IMG/VR virus record: IMGVR_UViG_3300022200_000019
Coordinates: 62,001-126,000 of that record
DNA from: a virus
Direction: 5' to 3' (one strand)
Length of the DNA: 64,000 nt
Shown: one piece after another, positions 1 to 8,258 of the stretch
How the letters are laid out: every line of letters starts with the position of its first letter
Numbering within the stretch: position 1 is the first letter of the stretch
The notes under the pieces: generated by a model
Seen by the model: only the letters and a program-made list of their open reading frames with translations
The model's database searches: none
Told to the model about the DNA's origin: nothing
Program-made: the position numbers and the translations under genes

Positions 1-42
1 TTTATTTTGATGCCCACCTAAATGTTTAGGAAGTTCTTTCAT
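1..42 (-). CDS. partial CDS, N-terminus of a possible methyltransferase
   Basis: An ATG at 42-40 opens a frame that runs off the left edge of the window, so only 14 residues are visible. The fragment contains KHLGGHQNK, which resembles the start of phage class I SAM-dependent methyltransferases; this is from memory. It overlaps the 3' end of the next minus-strand gene by 17 nt, the tight packing seen elsewhere here. Too little is visible for a firm function. Confidence 0.5.
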   Translation of the reverse strand, partial: MKELPKHLGGHQNK

Positions 43-664
43 TACAATACTTTATCCATTGGTCTTTAGTGATATCAAGATACCAAGCACGCAGTGGTTT
101 TCCAACCTTCTCACCATTGGGTCGTTGATTTGAAAACCACGCAAATCCTTTCTCAAGTAACCATGATGTCGCCCACCGATCTCGTTTTGCAGTCCAGTTC
201 ATTTTCATAAACACTCGATTAGTGTAATTAAAGATATCGTTTAAGAAATATTCCCAATCGCCTGCGTCTTTGTCAAATGCTCGGTCAAATTCGGTGCGAG
301 TGGCAAAAATAATGTCATAGTGTTTTGGTAGATTCATCGGAGTTTGTGGATGAATCCATAATTCGTATCGATTAACACCTAATAAATCACAACATTCTTT
401 AAATAATCCGTCTTGTACATCAGTACAATCGCATTCGATTCCTCGTTCACGCAAAATAGCAGCAAGGACGCCAATTCCTGCTCCTATATCTAGCGCAGTT
501 TTAACATTATCAATTCCGCCGTTTCTACTGTTAGCATAGTCAACAACATGTTGTTTTTCTTCATAATACCAATCCCATTTACGTCCGTATTTTGCTCCTG
601 ACTGATATTTGTCAACTTCAAAACATCTTTTGATAACCGCTTGTTTATAATCGTCAAGTGTCAT
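26..664 (-). CDS. class I SAM-dependent methyltransferase-like protein
   Basis: A 212-residue protein with a recognisable SAM-binding motif I, DIGAGIGVLA, near residue 58, followed by an acidic residue at the end of the next strand (CTDVQDG), as in Rossmann-fold methyltransferases. The second half (a PKHYDII strand, then RTEFDRAFD) fits the motif IV region. The substrate is unknown. Glycosyltransferase-like genes lie upstream, so a role in glycan or small-molecule modification is possible, but this is inference. It is the second of two or three leftward genes. Confidence 0.72.
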   Translation of the reverse strand: MTLDDYKQAVIKRCFEVDKYQSGAKYGRKWDWYYEEKQHVVDYANSRNGGIDNVKTALDIGAGIGVLAAILRERGIECDCTDVQDGLFKECCDLLGVNRYELWIHPQTPMNLPKHYDIIFATRTEFDRAFDKDAGDWEYFLNDIFNYTNRVFMKMNWTAKRDRWATSWLLEKGFAWFSNQRPNGEKVGKPLRAWYLDITKDQWIKYCNERTS

Positions 665-674
665 GATGACTTAT

Positions 675-1481
675 TTATTGCCAATAAGGTTCTGCTCGGT
701 TGACCTTGAGATCTTTTGCCTTGCTACGACCAAGTTCTTTGCGTTTACCTTTTAAATGATCCAGATACGCACCCCACTCGGTATTAATGAGTGGATGCCC
801 TTCACCACCGTCTAAATGTGCTGACCAATCCTGGTTGTGCATTTCAGGCATACGTCCTCGAACAATATCAAAAACATAACTATCATGCCACTCTTTAAGT
901 GTAAAGATACCGTTTTCTGCATCTTCGTACATATGTTCAAAGTTTTCTAAAAACTTACTAGCATTTGCATGTTCTAAATTTATTGCGTATAAACCGCATT
1001 CGGTATACTTTTTGCCACGACCTAAATAACTCATATCATATTGTTCAGGAATCAAGCGTTTGATCGTCTGCATTGAAATTGGACTGTGGCAATAGTTATC
1101 GCCGTCCATCCATACAAGAATTCCATCCTTCACTTCTTCAGCACACGCAAAAATGGCATATACCTTGTGAGCAAATCTAATGGCATCCCATTTAAATGCT
1201 TTTTTGCCATCTTTGCGGTCTGTTCTTGAAGGATCGGTATCATTATGCCCAGTAGCACGAGGATCATTCTTCCAGCGTTCTTTAAACGCCACAAGTTTTG
1301 GACTTGCTGTATTTAAATTTCTAACAATCAAATTGGGTGCGCTTTCTGCAACATCAAAGCCTTCTGCGTACACATAGAGTGCAATTTCAGATGGCCAATT
1401 TTGGAGAAATGATTGAACCATACGCTTTCCATATAAGTCATATCCGTTTTTGTTAAATGTAGTAACTACTGTATATTGCAT
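675..1481 (-). CDS. putative GT-A type glycosyltransferase
   Basis: A 268-residue protein. The N-terminal YTVVTTFNKNGYDLYGKRM segment and the VWMDGDNY motif near residue 125 look like the nucleotide-sugar-binding start and DxD metal site of GT-A glycosyltransferases. The later YTECGLYAIN and WHDSYVFD segments recur in phage and LPS-type transferases. It is probably cytoplasmic and acts on a glycan of the host or virion. The ATG at 1481 lies 6 nt downstream of a minus-strand TATAAATA box, so its late mRNA may be leaderless. It diverges from the gene at 1495 with only 13 bp between the start codons. Confidence 0.65.
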   Translation of the reverse strand: MQYTVVTTFNKNGYDLYGKRMVQSFLQNWPSEIALYVYAEGFDVAESAPNLIVRNLNTASPKLVAFKERWKNDPRATGHNDTDPSRTDRKDGKKAFKWDAIRFAHKVYAIFACAEEVKDGILVWMDGDNYCHSPISMQTIKRLIPEQYDMSYLGRGKKYTECGLYAINLEHANASKFLENFEHMYEDAENGIFTLKEWHDSYVFDIVRGRMPEMHNQDWSAHLDGGEGHPLINTEWGAYLDHLKGKRKELGRSKAKDLKVNRAEPYWQ

Positions 1482-1487
1482 AATTAA

Positions 1488-1495
1488 TATTTATA
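1488..1495 (-). promoter_or_regulatory. T4-type late promoter box
   Basis: TATAAATA on the minus strand, ending 6 nt before the ATG of the glycosyltransferase-like gene at 1481. T4 late promoters use this box, recognised with gp55. The normal start site would fall on or next to the ATG. Confidence 0.6.
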
Positions 1496-2331
1496 TGGCG
1501 CAAAAGAGCATAGCATACTTTCCAAAACAGGTCGCACTCAATGGTTCTGGTGTACTCAAAGATTTTTTAAAAGGTGCGATTAAACACGGAATAGTTCCTG
1601 TGGAAAATAGCATGGATGCTGATTATGCTGTGATATGGTCTGTGCTCTGGAACGGCAAGATGACTGCAAACCAGCGTGTATATGAGCATTACAGGCATTT
1701 CAATAAACCGGTATTTGTAATTGATGTGGGCGCACTGCATCGTGAAGTTACTTGGAAAGTGGCACTCAATAACATCAATGCACACGGTTACTATGGTCAT
1801 GAACTGAATTTAGATCCAGATCGTCCGAAAACTCTGGGAATTAGTTTACGAACTCAAACCCGCAACAACGGCAAAATTTTAATTGCCGCGCAGCACCGCA
1901 GGAGCCAACAAGTCAAAGATGTTAACATTGAACAATGGACCAATCAGATGTACAATAAAATTACATCAATTACTGATCGACCAGTGGTAATACGCCCACA
2001 TCCCAGATGCAATCTTGATTTATATCGTTTGCCCATGGGAGCAGAAATCCAACAACCAGTTAAGATTCCCAACAGCTATGACAAATTTGATTTAGAATAT
2101 GATTGGTATGCCATTGTTAACTATAACAGTGGTCCAGGCATTCAGGGAGCTCTTAATGGATGTCACGTCATAGTAAATGATTCTAGTCTGGCATTTCCTG
2201 TGTCAACCACACTGGAAAATCCTGTTTATACTCCACGTGACGAATGGTTGATAAGTATAGCACACACTGAATATACTCGAGAAGAAATTAAACAAGGTTT
2301 ATGTCTAAAAAGGCTAGCAGAAAGGCTCTAG
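1495..2331 (+). CDS. GT-B-like protein, capsule polysaccharide (KpsC/KpsS) type
   Basis: The 278-residue reading from the ATG at 1495 is preferred over an in-frame upstream TTG, because it starts cleanly with MAQKSIAYFPK. The C-terminal half has a basic strand, VVIRPHPRC, then NYNSGPGIQGALNGCHVIV. That glycine-rich donor-site loop is typical of GT-B enzymes and of the capsule polysaccharide (KpsC/KpsS) family. A role in building or editing a surface polysaccharide is inferred. Its last 31 nt overlap the next gene, another transferase, so the two are probably co-translated. Confidence 0.55.
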   Translation: MAQKSIAYFPKQVALNGSGVLKDFLKGAIKHGIVPVENSMDADYAVIWSVLWNGKMTANQRVYEHYRHFNKPVFVIDVGALHREVTWKVALNNINAHGYYGHELNLDPDRPKTLGISLRTQTRNNGKILIAAQHRRSQQVKDVNIEQWTNQMYNKITSITDRPVVIRPHPRCNLDLYRLPMGAEIQQPVKIPNSYDKFDLEYDWYAIVNYNSGPGIQGALNGCHVIVNDSSLAFPVSTTLENPVYTPRDEWLISIAHTEYTREEIKQGLCLKRLAERL

Positions 2332-3086
2332 ATGCACCACTGGTCCCGGATCCGCCTACAGTGTCTCAGCACAAAACAGGCGATCCTGTTGATTGTGCCT
2401 GTGTGATTCATGGATCATATTATTCATTTGATTATGTACACAAATTATACAATGGTCTGTGTCGTAACTTAACCAGATCAGTTCGTTTACATGTTTATAC
2501 TGAAGCTGAGCGCATTGTACCAGAACCATACATTCATCATGCATTAAAAAATCTGGAAGTGGAAGGACCCAAAAAAAGCTGGTGGTACAAAACACAACTG
2601 TTTGACAGTAATCAATTTTCTGGACAGTTGCTATATTTTGATCTTGATGTGGTTATTGTGGATAACATTGATTTTTTTACTGAACTTTCTACTGATTGTT
2701 TCTGGGGAATCAGAGATTTTAGATATCTGTTTAATAAAACACGACGCAATCTGAACAGCAGCATCATGTATTTTGACACACAGAAGTTCAATTATGTGTG
2801 GCAGCAGTTTATGACCAATCCTGCTGAACATATGCGTCGCCTACATGGTGATCAGGATTTTATTGATCGCGCGATCCCGCCCAACGATAAAAAGTTTTTT
2901 GATGAAGATCTGATAAAAAGCTGGCGGTGGCAACTGCTGGATGGTGGTTATGACGTCAAAAGCAGGCGTCATTATGAACCTGGATCTGGTACTAAAATTA
3001 CAACTCCGACCAGAGTCATGGTTTTTCATGGCAAACCTAAAATACACGAAGTAAATGACGCAATTATTCATAAATACTGGTGTTAA
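2301..3086 (+). CDS. putative glycosyltransferase (GT-A fold)
   Basis: A 261-residue protein with CVIHGSYYSFDYVHKLYNGL at the start and a QLLYFDLDVVIVDN segment near residue 110. The DLD corresponds to the DxD metal-binding site of GT-A transferases, and the preceding WWYKTQLF is often seen in GT8-like and phage transferases. A conserved GDQDFIDRA follows near residue 190. It overlaps the preceding gene by 31 nt. The nucleotide sugar and acceptor cannot be told from sequence. Confidence 0.65.
   Translation: MSKKASRKALDAPLVPDPPTVSQHKTGDPVDCACVIHGSYYSFDYVHKLYNGLCRNLTRSVRLHVYTEAERIVPEPYIHHALKNLEVEGPKKSWWYKTQLFDSNQFSGQLLYFDLDVVIVDNIDFFTELSTDCFWGIRDFRYLFNKTRRNLNSSIMYFDTQKFNYVWQQFMTNPAEHMRRLHGDQDFIDRAIPPNDKKFFDEDLIKSWRWQLLDGGYDVKSRRHYEPGSGTKITTPTRVMVFHGKPKIHEVNDAIIHKYWC
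3069..3076 (+). promoter_or_regulatory. late promoter box
   Basis: CATAAATA inside the 3' end of the preceding gene, 37 nt before the ATG at 3114. It would give a short leader carrying the TTGGAG ribosome-binding site, as expected for an ordinary late structural gene. Confidence 0.5.
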
Positions 3087-3113
3087 CACAAAAACGTTTT
3101 TGGAGAAATAATA

Positions 3114-3644
3114 ATGGCAACACGTACAATTAAATTTCTAGGCAAAGCATACTCAGAATCAGGAGATGTTAGCCTTGAAGTCAGTATTAACGGAAATCAG
3201 GTACACAACGGCACAGTACTAACAAAATCACCAACCGGCACTGAAAACAAAGATGACCTTTATGAAATGTTTACTTTTAACATGGACAGTAGCGTTTCTG
3301 GAAACATCCCGGTTAGTATTGCAGTCAGTGGTGGCACGGCATATTTTGGTCTGCTTAATGGAAACTATTCTGGGTTTGAAGCAACCTACAACGAAGAAGG
3401 AACTATCACAACAATAACTGTTGCTCCAGAAGATTACTATAGAGATTTAAACAATAACACACCAGACAGCGATGGAAAGACTAACATTAACATTGATCCA
3501 GCAGATGGAGATAATCCATCACGCAATCCACTAGATGATGGCTATTATGGTGATTGGCATTATAGTATTCCGGACGGGTCTACGTTTACATGTGATTATT
3601 ACATCGATCCAGAGCTAGAAATTCTGGAAGTACCATCAGTATAA
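3114..3644 (+). CDS. probable virion or decoration protein, unknown
   Basis: A 176-residue acidic protein rich in Ser, Thr, Asn and Gly, with no membrane segment. The N-terminal third (DVSLEVSINGNQVHNG) reads like an immunoglobulin-like or carbohydrate-binding-module beta-sandwich. It has its own late-type promoter box, a TTGGAG ribosome-binding site 6-7 nt before the ATG, and a strong terminator right after it. That layout suits an abundant late virion protein. I do not recognise the family. Confidence 0.5.
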   Translation: MATRTIKFLGKAYSESGDVSLEVSINGNQVHNGTVLTKSPTGTENKDDLYEMFTFNMDSSVSGNIPVSIAVSGGTAYFGLLNGNYSGFEATYNEEGTITTITVAPEDYYRDLNNNTPDSDGKTNINIDPADGDNPSRNPLDDGYYGDWHYSIPDGSTFTCDYYIDPELEILEVPSV

Positions 3645-3680
3645 AATATTCAATAGTATTTCATAAAAATAATTTATTAA

Positions 3681-3707
3681 TAGGGTCTAGACAGACCCTA
3701 TTTTTTT
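3681..3707 (+). terminator. rho-independent terminator
   Basis: An 8-bp stem, TAGGGTCT with AGACCCTA, around a 4-nt AGAC loop (3681-3700), followed by seven T residues. It ends the structural gene at 3644. Its loop and 3' arm also hold the -35 of the next promoter. Confidence 0.9.
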
Positions 3708-3716
3708 GACTATAAT
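3688..3716 (+). promoter_or_regulatory. sigma70-type promoter nested in terminator
   Basis: TAGACA at 3688-3693, a 17-bp spacer, and TATAAT at 3711-3716. The -35 is built from the loop of the upstream terminator. It reads toward the AAA+ ATPase gene at 3840. The same TAGACA variant occurs before 54467 and 58341. Confidence 0.65.
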
Positions 3717-3741
3717 ATGTGTATAGTTTATTACATACCGT

Positions 3742-3761
3742 TTGTTGCAAAAATACAACAA
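3742..3761 (+). promoter_or_regulatory. inverted-repeat operator candidate, copy 1
   Basis: TTGTTGCAAAAATACAACAA is an 8-bp inverted repeat with one mismatch and a 4-nt centre. It ends 9 nt before the -35 of the next promoter. A perfect version sits at the same spacing before the promoter of the SprT-like gene (53674-53693). It is a likely binding site for a dimeric regulator; the regulator is unknown. Confidence 0.55.
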
Positions 3762-3770
3762 AATCAAGTC

Positions 3771-3799
3771 TTGACAATTCTTGTACAATTGGGTATAAT
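3771..3799 (+). promoter_or_regulatory. consensus sigma70 promoter
   Basis: TTGACA at 3771-3776, exactly 17 bp, then TATAAT at 3794-3799: a perfect consensus promoter. The transcript would start near 3806 and carry an AGGAG ribosome-binding site 6 nt before the ATG at 3840. Confidence 0.85.
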
Positions 3800-3839
3800 A
3801 AGCACTCATTCAACAACATAGCAAATATAGGAGTTTACT

Positions 3840-4859
3840 ATGAATGTGCGTATTTCTTATGGTACATATCGTGCAGACAACGGGTCTGTACAAGAAGTAC
3901 ACGACCAAATTTTCGAGTCAATTGCCCCTGTTAAACACGGCAAAAAAGGAGCATACATCACTGTGCGGCCCAATGACACAGTTAAATCACAGCGAGATAA
4001 AATCCGTGTAAAAGTTCAAGAACAAGATCTTGAATATCTGGATGCACCAGTTCTGGCACCAACAATTACACAAATTACAGAAACTGATGAACAAGTAATG
4101 GACCGCATTGAAACACGTTTTGGAGTTCTGGAAGACATGACCCGTGCAGCAATTAATAGCGACGTGCGTGCTATGATTGTAGTTGGTCCGCCAGGCGTGG
4201 GCAAGAGTTATGGAGTTCAAACTCAACTTGAAAAGAGCTCTATGTTTGATCGTCTTGCAGGCAGCAAAGTTAAGTACGAAGTTGTTAAGGGTGCTATGAC
4301 TCCAATTGGATTGTATGCTACGCTTTATAATCATGCCGACAAAGGAAACGTACTTGTATTTGACGATTGCGACAGTATTCTGCTTGATGATTTGTCACTG
4401 AATTTGCTTAAAGCGGCCCTTGATTCTGGGAAGAAGCGTACTATCCACTGGAATGCGGATAGCTCGCTACTGCGTCGTGAGGGTATCCCAGACCGCTTTG
4501 ATTTCCACGGCGCAGTAATTTTTATTACTAACCTGAAGTTTGACCATGTGCGCAGCAAGAAGTTGCAGGACCATTTGGAAGCACTGCAAAGTCGTTGCCA
4601 CTATATTGATTTAACTCTGGATACTATGCGTGATCGTTTGTTGCGAATCAAACAGATTCATCGCCGAGGTGACCTGTTTGAACACTACTTTTTTCAGGGC
4701 AACGAAGGAGATCAGGTAATTACATTTATGGAAGATAATCAGGATAAACTTCGTGAAATGAGCCTGCGCATGGCGCTTAAACTAGCAGACTTAATTAAGG
4801 TTAGTCCTGCACGCTGGAAAGATATGGCAGCAGTAACTTGCATGAAGAATAGTTATTAA
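3840..4859 (+). CDS. AAA+ ATPase
   Basis: A 339-residue protein with Walker A GPPGVGKSY near residue 116, Walker B VLVFDDCD near residue 170, a sensor-like VIFITN near residue 222, and a lid region after it. About 90 N-terminal residues precede the ATPase core and may bind a partner. It resembles small phage AAA ATPases of unknown target, not the sliding-clamp loader. It is driven by a perfect sigma70 promoter, so it is likely expressed early. An AGGAG site 6 nt upstream fixes the ATG at 3840. Confidence 0.8.
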   Translation: MNVRISYGTYRADNGSVQEVHDQIFESIAPVKHGKKGAYITVRPNDTVKSQRDKIRVKVQEQDLEYLDAPVLAPTITQITETDEQVMDRIETRFGVLEDMTRAAINSDVRAMIVVGPPGVGKSYGVQTQLEKSSMFDRLAGSKVKYEVVKGAMTPIGLYATLYNHADKGNVLVFDDCDSILLDDLSLNLLKAALDSGKKRTIHWNADSSLLRREGIPDRFDFHGAVIFITNLKFDHVRSKKLQDHLEALQSRCHYIDLTLDTMRDRLLRIKQIHRRGDLFEHYFFQGNEGDQVITFMEDNQDKLREMSLRMALKLADLIKVSPARWKDMAAVTCMKNSY

Positions 4860-4860
4860 A

Positions 4861-5556
4861 ATGAGTTGGTTCATTGAAAAACCTACTATTTTAGGAATGC
4901 AGTTTAAAAATAAACTGCCAAGACCCTCAAAAACCGGTGTTGATTGGTTTTTATTTTCATACTTCTTAGAGAAGTTTAAGAACCAGCCGATGCTCGAAGT
5001 TGGAGTAGGTCAAGGTGGGAGTGCCTTAACAATGTTAAATTTTACAAAAAACTTAACAATAGTTGACTCATGGGAATATGGGTATTCAAGGGACGCATTT
5101 ATTGAATTAGCCAACAGCCATAAGTTATCATTTAATGAGATTGTGGTTAATTCACAAAATTTTATTCCAACAGAAATATATAGTTTTGTACATTTAGACG
5201 CAGATAAAGAATATAATAGCGTGATGCATACACTAGAGACAGTTAGTAATTATTGTACAGATATTATCTGTGTCGACGATTATTTACAATCGTTGTGGCC
5301 AGAAGTGTCATGGGCGGTAGATGACTGGGTAAAAACGTCAGGTTGGAAGAGGTTTTTTACAGGCAATCATCAAGTCTTTTTAAGTAAAAAAGCATACCCA
5401 ATTAAACAATTAATTGCAGATTTGCCGTTGATGAATAATAAAGAAGGATATCAACTGACTTATGGCAAACTTCCTCAAAATGAGTTTATTGATAACGGAC
5501 CATTAACATATACGTGGCACGAAGTACAACAACGGGAAAAGAGTTTAATACTCTAA
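4861..5556 (+). CDS. class I methyltransferase-like protein (MTase_24 type)
   Basis: A 231-residue protein with a SAM motif I, MLEVGVGQGGSALT, near residue 44, an acidic strand-2 end (TIVDSWEYG), and a FVHLDADKEYNSV segment. The last is typical of the methyltransferase_24 group found beside glycan genes. It begins 1 nt after the ATPase stop, so it is co-transcribed, but its ribosome-binding site is weak. The substrate is unknown; sugar O-methylation is a reasonable guess. Confidence 0.65.
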   Translation: MSWFIEKPTILGMQFKNKLPRPSKTGVDWFLFSYFLEKFKNQPMLEVGVGQGGSALTMLNFTKNLTIVDSWEYGYSRDAFIELANSHKLSFNEIVVNSQNFIPTEIYSFVHLDADKEYNSVMHTLETVSNYCTDIICVDDYLQSLWPEVSWAVDDWVKTSGWKRFFTGNHQVFLSKKAYPIKQLIADLPLMNNKEGYQLTYGKLPQNEFIDNGPLTYTWHEVQQREKSLIL

Positions 5557-5562
5557 GGTTTT

Positions 5563-5610
5563 AAACTAGAGAACACAATTGCTATGTTGAACTCCTAAGT
5601 TCTCTGGTTT
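5563..5610 (+). other. long stem-loop in 3' untranslated region
   Basis: A 12-bp stem (5563-5574 with 5599-5610, one G-U pair) encloses a 24-nt loop just after the methyltransferase stop. It lies immediately before the terminator hairpin at 5615. It could be a processing or stability element, or part of a small 3' RNA. Confidence 0.45.
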
Positions 5611-5614
5611 ATTT

Positions 5615-5646
5615 GGCGCAAGATGAAATACTCTTGCGCCTTTTTT
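5615..5646 (+). terminator. rho-independent terminator
   Basis: A 9-bp perfect stem, GGCGCAAGA with TCTTGCGCC, 8-nt loop, then six T residues. The 3' arm doubles as the -35 region of the next promoter. Confidence 0.92.
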
Positions 5647-5662
5647 ATTTTTGTGTTATAAT
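5634..5662 (+). promoter_or_regulatory. sigma70-type promoter overlapping terminator
   Basis: TTGCGC at 5634-5639 (inside the terminator stem), 17 bp, TATAAT at 5657-5662. Only 6 nt separate the -10 from the ATG at 5669, which predicts a leaderless transcript. Confidence 0.6.
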
Positions 5663-5668
5663 ATTGTT

Positions 5669-6787
5669 ATGATTCGTAAAGTAATCGACAGAGAAACAGC
5701 ACACTTGTGGATGCGTGAGAATTTACGCTTTAGTCGTTATGATATTAACTTCGTAGAAAATGTTGCTCGTTTCATTAATGACAACCGCCCGCTTACTGTT
5801 AAACAGAACGATTTATGGGAAAAGATTGTTCATAAGTATCGTAAGCAGATTTATAACGAAAGTCAGAACACACTCACAGATGAAGATATCCTAGCCAAGC
5901 AGTGGCGCCAAGGCCCTGTAGAGTTTGATCCTAGTTACGCTCCGTTGTTGTGGATCGAAGATGATGTTATTAAACTTCGTTTTCCGTTTAACAAAGACGC
6001 AGTCGCTGACTTGCGTACAGTAATTCAAGATGCTGGTCACGATTATGGATTAATGATGTCTTCTGTACATCATGAGTATATTCACTGGGATAGAGACGAA
6101 CGTGTATGGCGTGGTACCGCGTATCCTACCTTAATTCGAGACTTGTACTATTATTCTAAAGATCATAATTTTACTATAGATAAATCAGTTCAAGACATAG
6201 TAGATAGCATTCCTGGAGATGAGTTTGATTGGCGCCCATACGCTGAGTTATATGGTGACAGCTATATGATTAGTAATTTAAGTCCTGGATTATTAAAAGC
6301 ATTGCCACCTAATGAGATTACTCTCAACGCCGTTAGAGATCTTGTCGGATTAGAAGTTACATTAAGTGATACACTACAAAGTTATGTGGCACAGAAATAT
6401 GGATACCATATTGGACGAATTGCTTGTCAACGCGAAGTACGCATTGATATGAACGATATCAAATTGGTCAAACAGTGGCTTAGAGAAACAGATAACGATA
6501 TCTTTGTTGTACATAAGCAGTATGCTGATTATGCTGAAAATTTTAAATTAGAACAACAAACACTTGTTCCTGAAAAGTTTGTGAGTTTAGCAGACTTCAG
6601 AAACACCGCTGGCGGCATTGGTGATTATCATGTGTTTAGCAAAGATGGCGACAACTATACATTAGATAACGGTGTTGATTGTGTAGTTTATATGCCCGGA
6701 ACAGCGTTTAATTACGAAGCACTTGCACACATTGCTAAAAAGGTTATTACAGTAGTAGAAGATGAAACAAGCACGATTAATAATTAA
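5669..6787 (+). CDS. conserved phage-type protein of unknown function upstream of uvsW
   Basis: A 372-residue protein. I choose the ATG at 5669 over an upstream in-frame TTG because the promoter -10 overlaps the TTG region. The N-terminal region (ARFINDNRPLTVKQNDLWEK) and the C-terminal region (residues 310-360, a Rossmann-like YEALAHIAKKVITVV) recall accessory regions of phage helicases, but no Walker motif is visible. It overlaps uvsW by 26 nt, so a joint role in recombination or replication restart is plausible. I do not recognise the family. Confidence 0.65.
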   Translation: MIRKVIDRETAHLWMRENLRFSRYDINFVENVARFINDNRPLTVKQNDLWEKIVHKYRKQIYNESQNTLTDEDILAKQWRQGPVEFDPSYAPLLWIEDDVIKLRFPFNKDAVADLRTVIQDAGHDYGLMMSSVHHEYIHWDRDERVWRGTAYPTLIRDLYYYSKDHNFTIDKSVQDIVDSIPGDEFDWRPYAELYGDSYMISNLSPGLLKALPPNEITLNAVRDLVGLEVTLSDTLQSYVAQKYGYHIGRIACQREVRIDMNDIKLVKQWLRETDNDIFVVHKQYADYAENFKLEQQTLVPEKFVSLADFRNTAGGIGDYHVFSKDGDNYTLDNGVDCVVYMPGTAFNYEALAHIAKKVITVVEDETSTINN

Positions 6788-8222
6788 AGACGAAGTGAAC
6801 GTCAAGATCGAAGGGTTGGAACTTTCAACCCGGCAAAAACTTGTAAACAAGTTCAAGTACGTTGTGCCACACGCACGTTATTTGCCAGCAGTTCGTCTTG
6901 GTCGGTGGGATGGTAAAGTAGCATTCTTCCAACTTGGTGGCAGCACATATGTTAACTTGTTGCCAGACATTGTTCCTATCTTAGCAGAATATAATTATGA
7001 TGTTGTAGTCGATGATCAACGTGATTATCGTACAGCGTTTGAGTTTGAACGTGTAGAAAAAGGTAGCTATTCGCACATTACTTGGCCTAAAGGTCATCCT
7101 GCTGAAGGACAGCCTGTTGAAATGCGTGATTACCAAATTGAAGTAGTTAATAACTTTCTGGAGAATCCACAGTCGCTACAAGAGATTGCTACAGGTGCCG
7201 GTAAAACCATCATGACAGCATCTCTGAGTCAGCGTGTTGAACAGTATGGACGATCGATTGTTATTGTACCTAACAAAAGTTTGGTAACGCAAACCGAAAA
7301 GGATTACATCAACATGCAATTAGACGTTGGCGTGTTTTATGGCGATCGTAAAGAGTTTGGTAAGACACATACTATTTGTACCTGGCAATCACTTAACTCG
7401 CTATTAAAAGCAACACGCAATCAGCAAGCGCCTATTACTATTGGCGAGTTTTTAGAAGATGTTGTTTGTGTTATTGTGGACGAAGTTCATCAGGCAAAAG
7501 CAGACGCACTTAAAACTCTACTTACAGGCCCAATGGCAAAGATTCCACTACGATGGGGTCTAACAGGAACCATTCCCAAAGAGGAGTTTGAGTTTCAGGC
7601 ACTTCATGTAAGTATCGGACCAGTGATTCACAGAATTGCTGCTACTGAATTACAAGAAAAAGGGGTGCTTGCTAATTGCCACGTTAATATTGTGCAGCTA
7701 CAAGATCATGCAGAGCATGCTAACTATCAAGCAGAACTTAAATTCTTGTTAAGCGATCAAGACAGATTAAATGTTATCGCACAAATGATTGAAGGTATTA
7801 ACGAGTCGGGTAATACACTTGTTCTGGTTGATCGTGTTAGTGCAGGCAATGATTTGGTGGAACGATTGGGTGATCGAGCAGTATTTGTGAGCGGTGCCAC
7901 AAAAGCAAAAGACAGACAAGATCATTATGATGAAGTTTCAGAAGCCGACAATAAAATTATTGTTGCAACGTATGGTGTTGCTGCCGTTGGCATTAATATT
8001 CCTCGTATTTTCAATCTTGTTCTTGTTGAGCCTGGCAAGTCTTTTGTTCGTGTTATTCAATCCATTGGCCGTGGCATACGAAAAGCACAAGATAAGGACC
8101 ATGTCCAGATATGGGACATAACGTCGACATGTAAGTTTGCTAAACGACATTTAACCAAGCGTAAAGCGTTTTATAAAGAAGCAAACTATCCGTTTACACA
8201 AGAAAAGTATGAGTGGAAATAG
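6762..8222 (+). CDS. uvsW: UvsW-like SF2 DNA helicase
   Basis: A 486-residue helicase. Walker A is ATGAGKT near residue 143, motif II is VDEVHQAKAD near residue 238, and motif III is LTGT near residue 267. Motifs V and VI (ATYGVAAVGINIP, QSIGRGIRK) lie in the second RecA domain. The N-terminal 90 residues match the UvsW DNA-binding head. UvsW unwinds branched DNA and R-loops and helps switch T4 from origin- to recombination-dependent replication. Its length is close to that of T4 UvsW (about 500). It starts inside the preceding gene. Confidence 0.9.
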   Translation: MKQARLIIKDEVNVKIEGLELSTRQKLVNKFKYVVPHARYLPAVRLGRWDGKVAFFQLGGSTYVNLLPDIVPILAEYNYDVVVDDQRDYRTAFEFERVEKGSYSHITWPKGHPAEGQPVEMRDYQIEVVNNFLENPQSLQEIATGAGKTIMTASLSQRVEQYGRSIVIVPNKSLVTQTEKDYINMQLDVGVFYGDRKEFGKTHTICTWQSLNSLLKATRNQQAPITIGEFLEDVVCVIVDEVHQAKADALKTLLTGPMAKIPLRWGLTGTIPKEEFEFQALHVSIGPVIHRIAATELQEKGVLANCHVNIVQLQDHAEHANYQAELKFLLSDQDRLNVIAQMIEGINESGNTLVLVDRVSAGNDLVERLGDRAVFVSGATKAKDRQDHYDEVSEADNKIIVATYGVAAVGINIPRIFNLVLVEPGKSFVRVIQSIGRGIRKAQDKDHVQIWDITSTCKFAKRHLTKRKAFYKEANYPFTQEKYEWK

Positions 8223-8223
8223 G

Positions 8224-8252
8224 TTGCAATCAAAACTAAACTATACTATAAT
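8224..8252 (+). promoter_or_regulatory. sigma70-type promoter, leaderless type
   Basis: TTGCAA at 8224-8229, 17 bp, TATAAT at 8247-8252, then 6 nt to the ATG at 8259. There is no ribosome-binding site in the gap. Confidence 0.6.
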
Positions 8253-8258
8253 AATACT

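Noticed and set aside
3719-3934. Open frame just after a TATAAT box, Cys-rich in translation
   Set aside because: It starts 2 nt after the -10, overlaps the promoter and operator, and runs out of frame into the AAA+ ATPase gene, which has a good ribosome-binding site.
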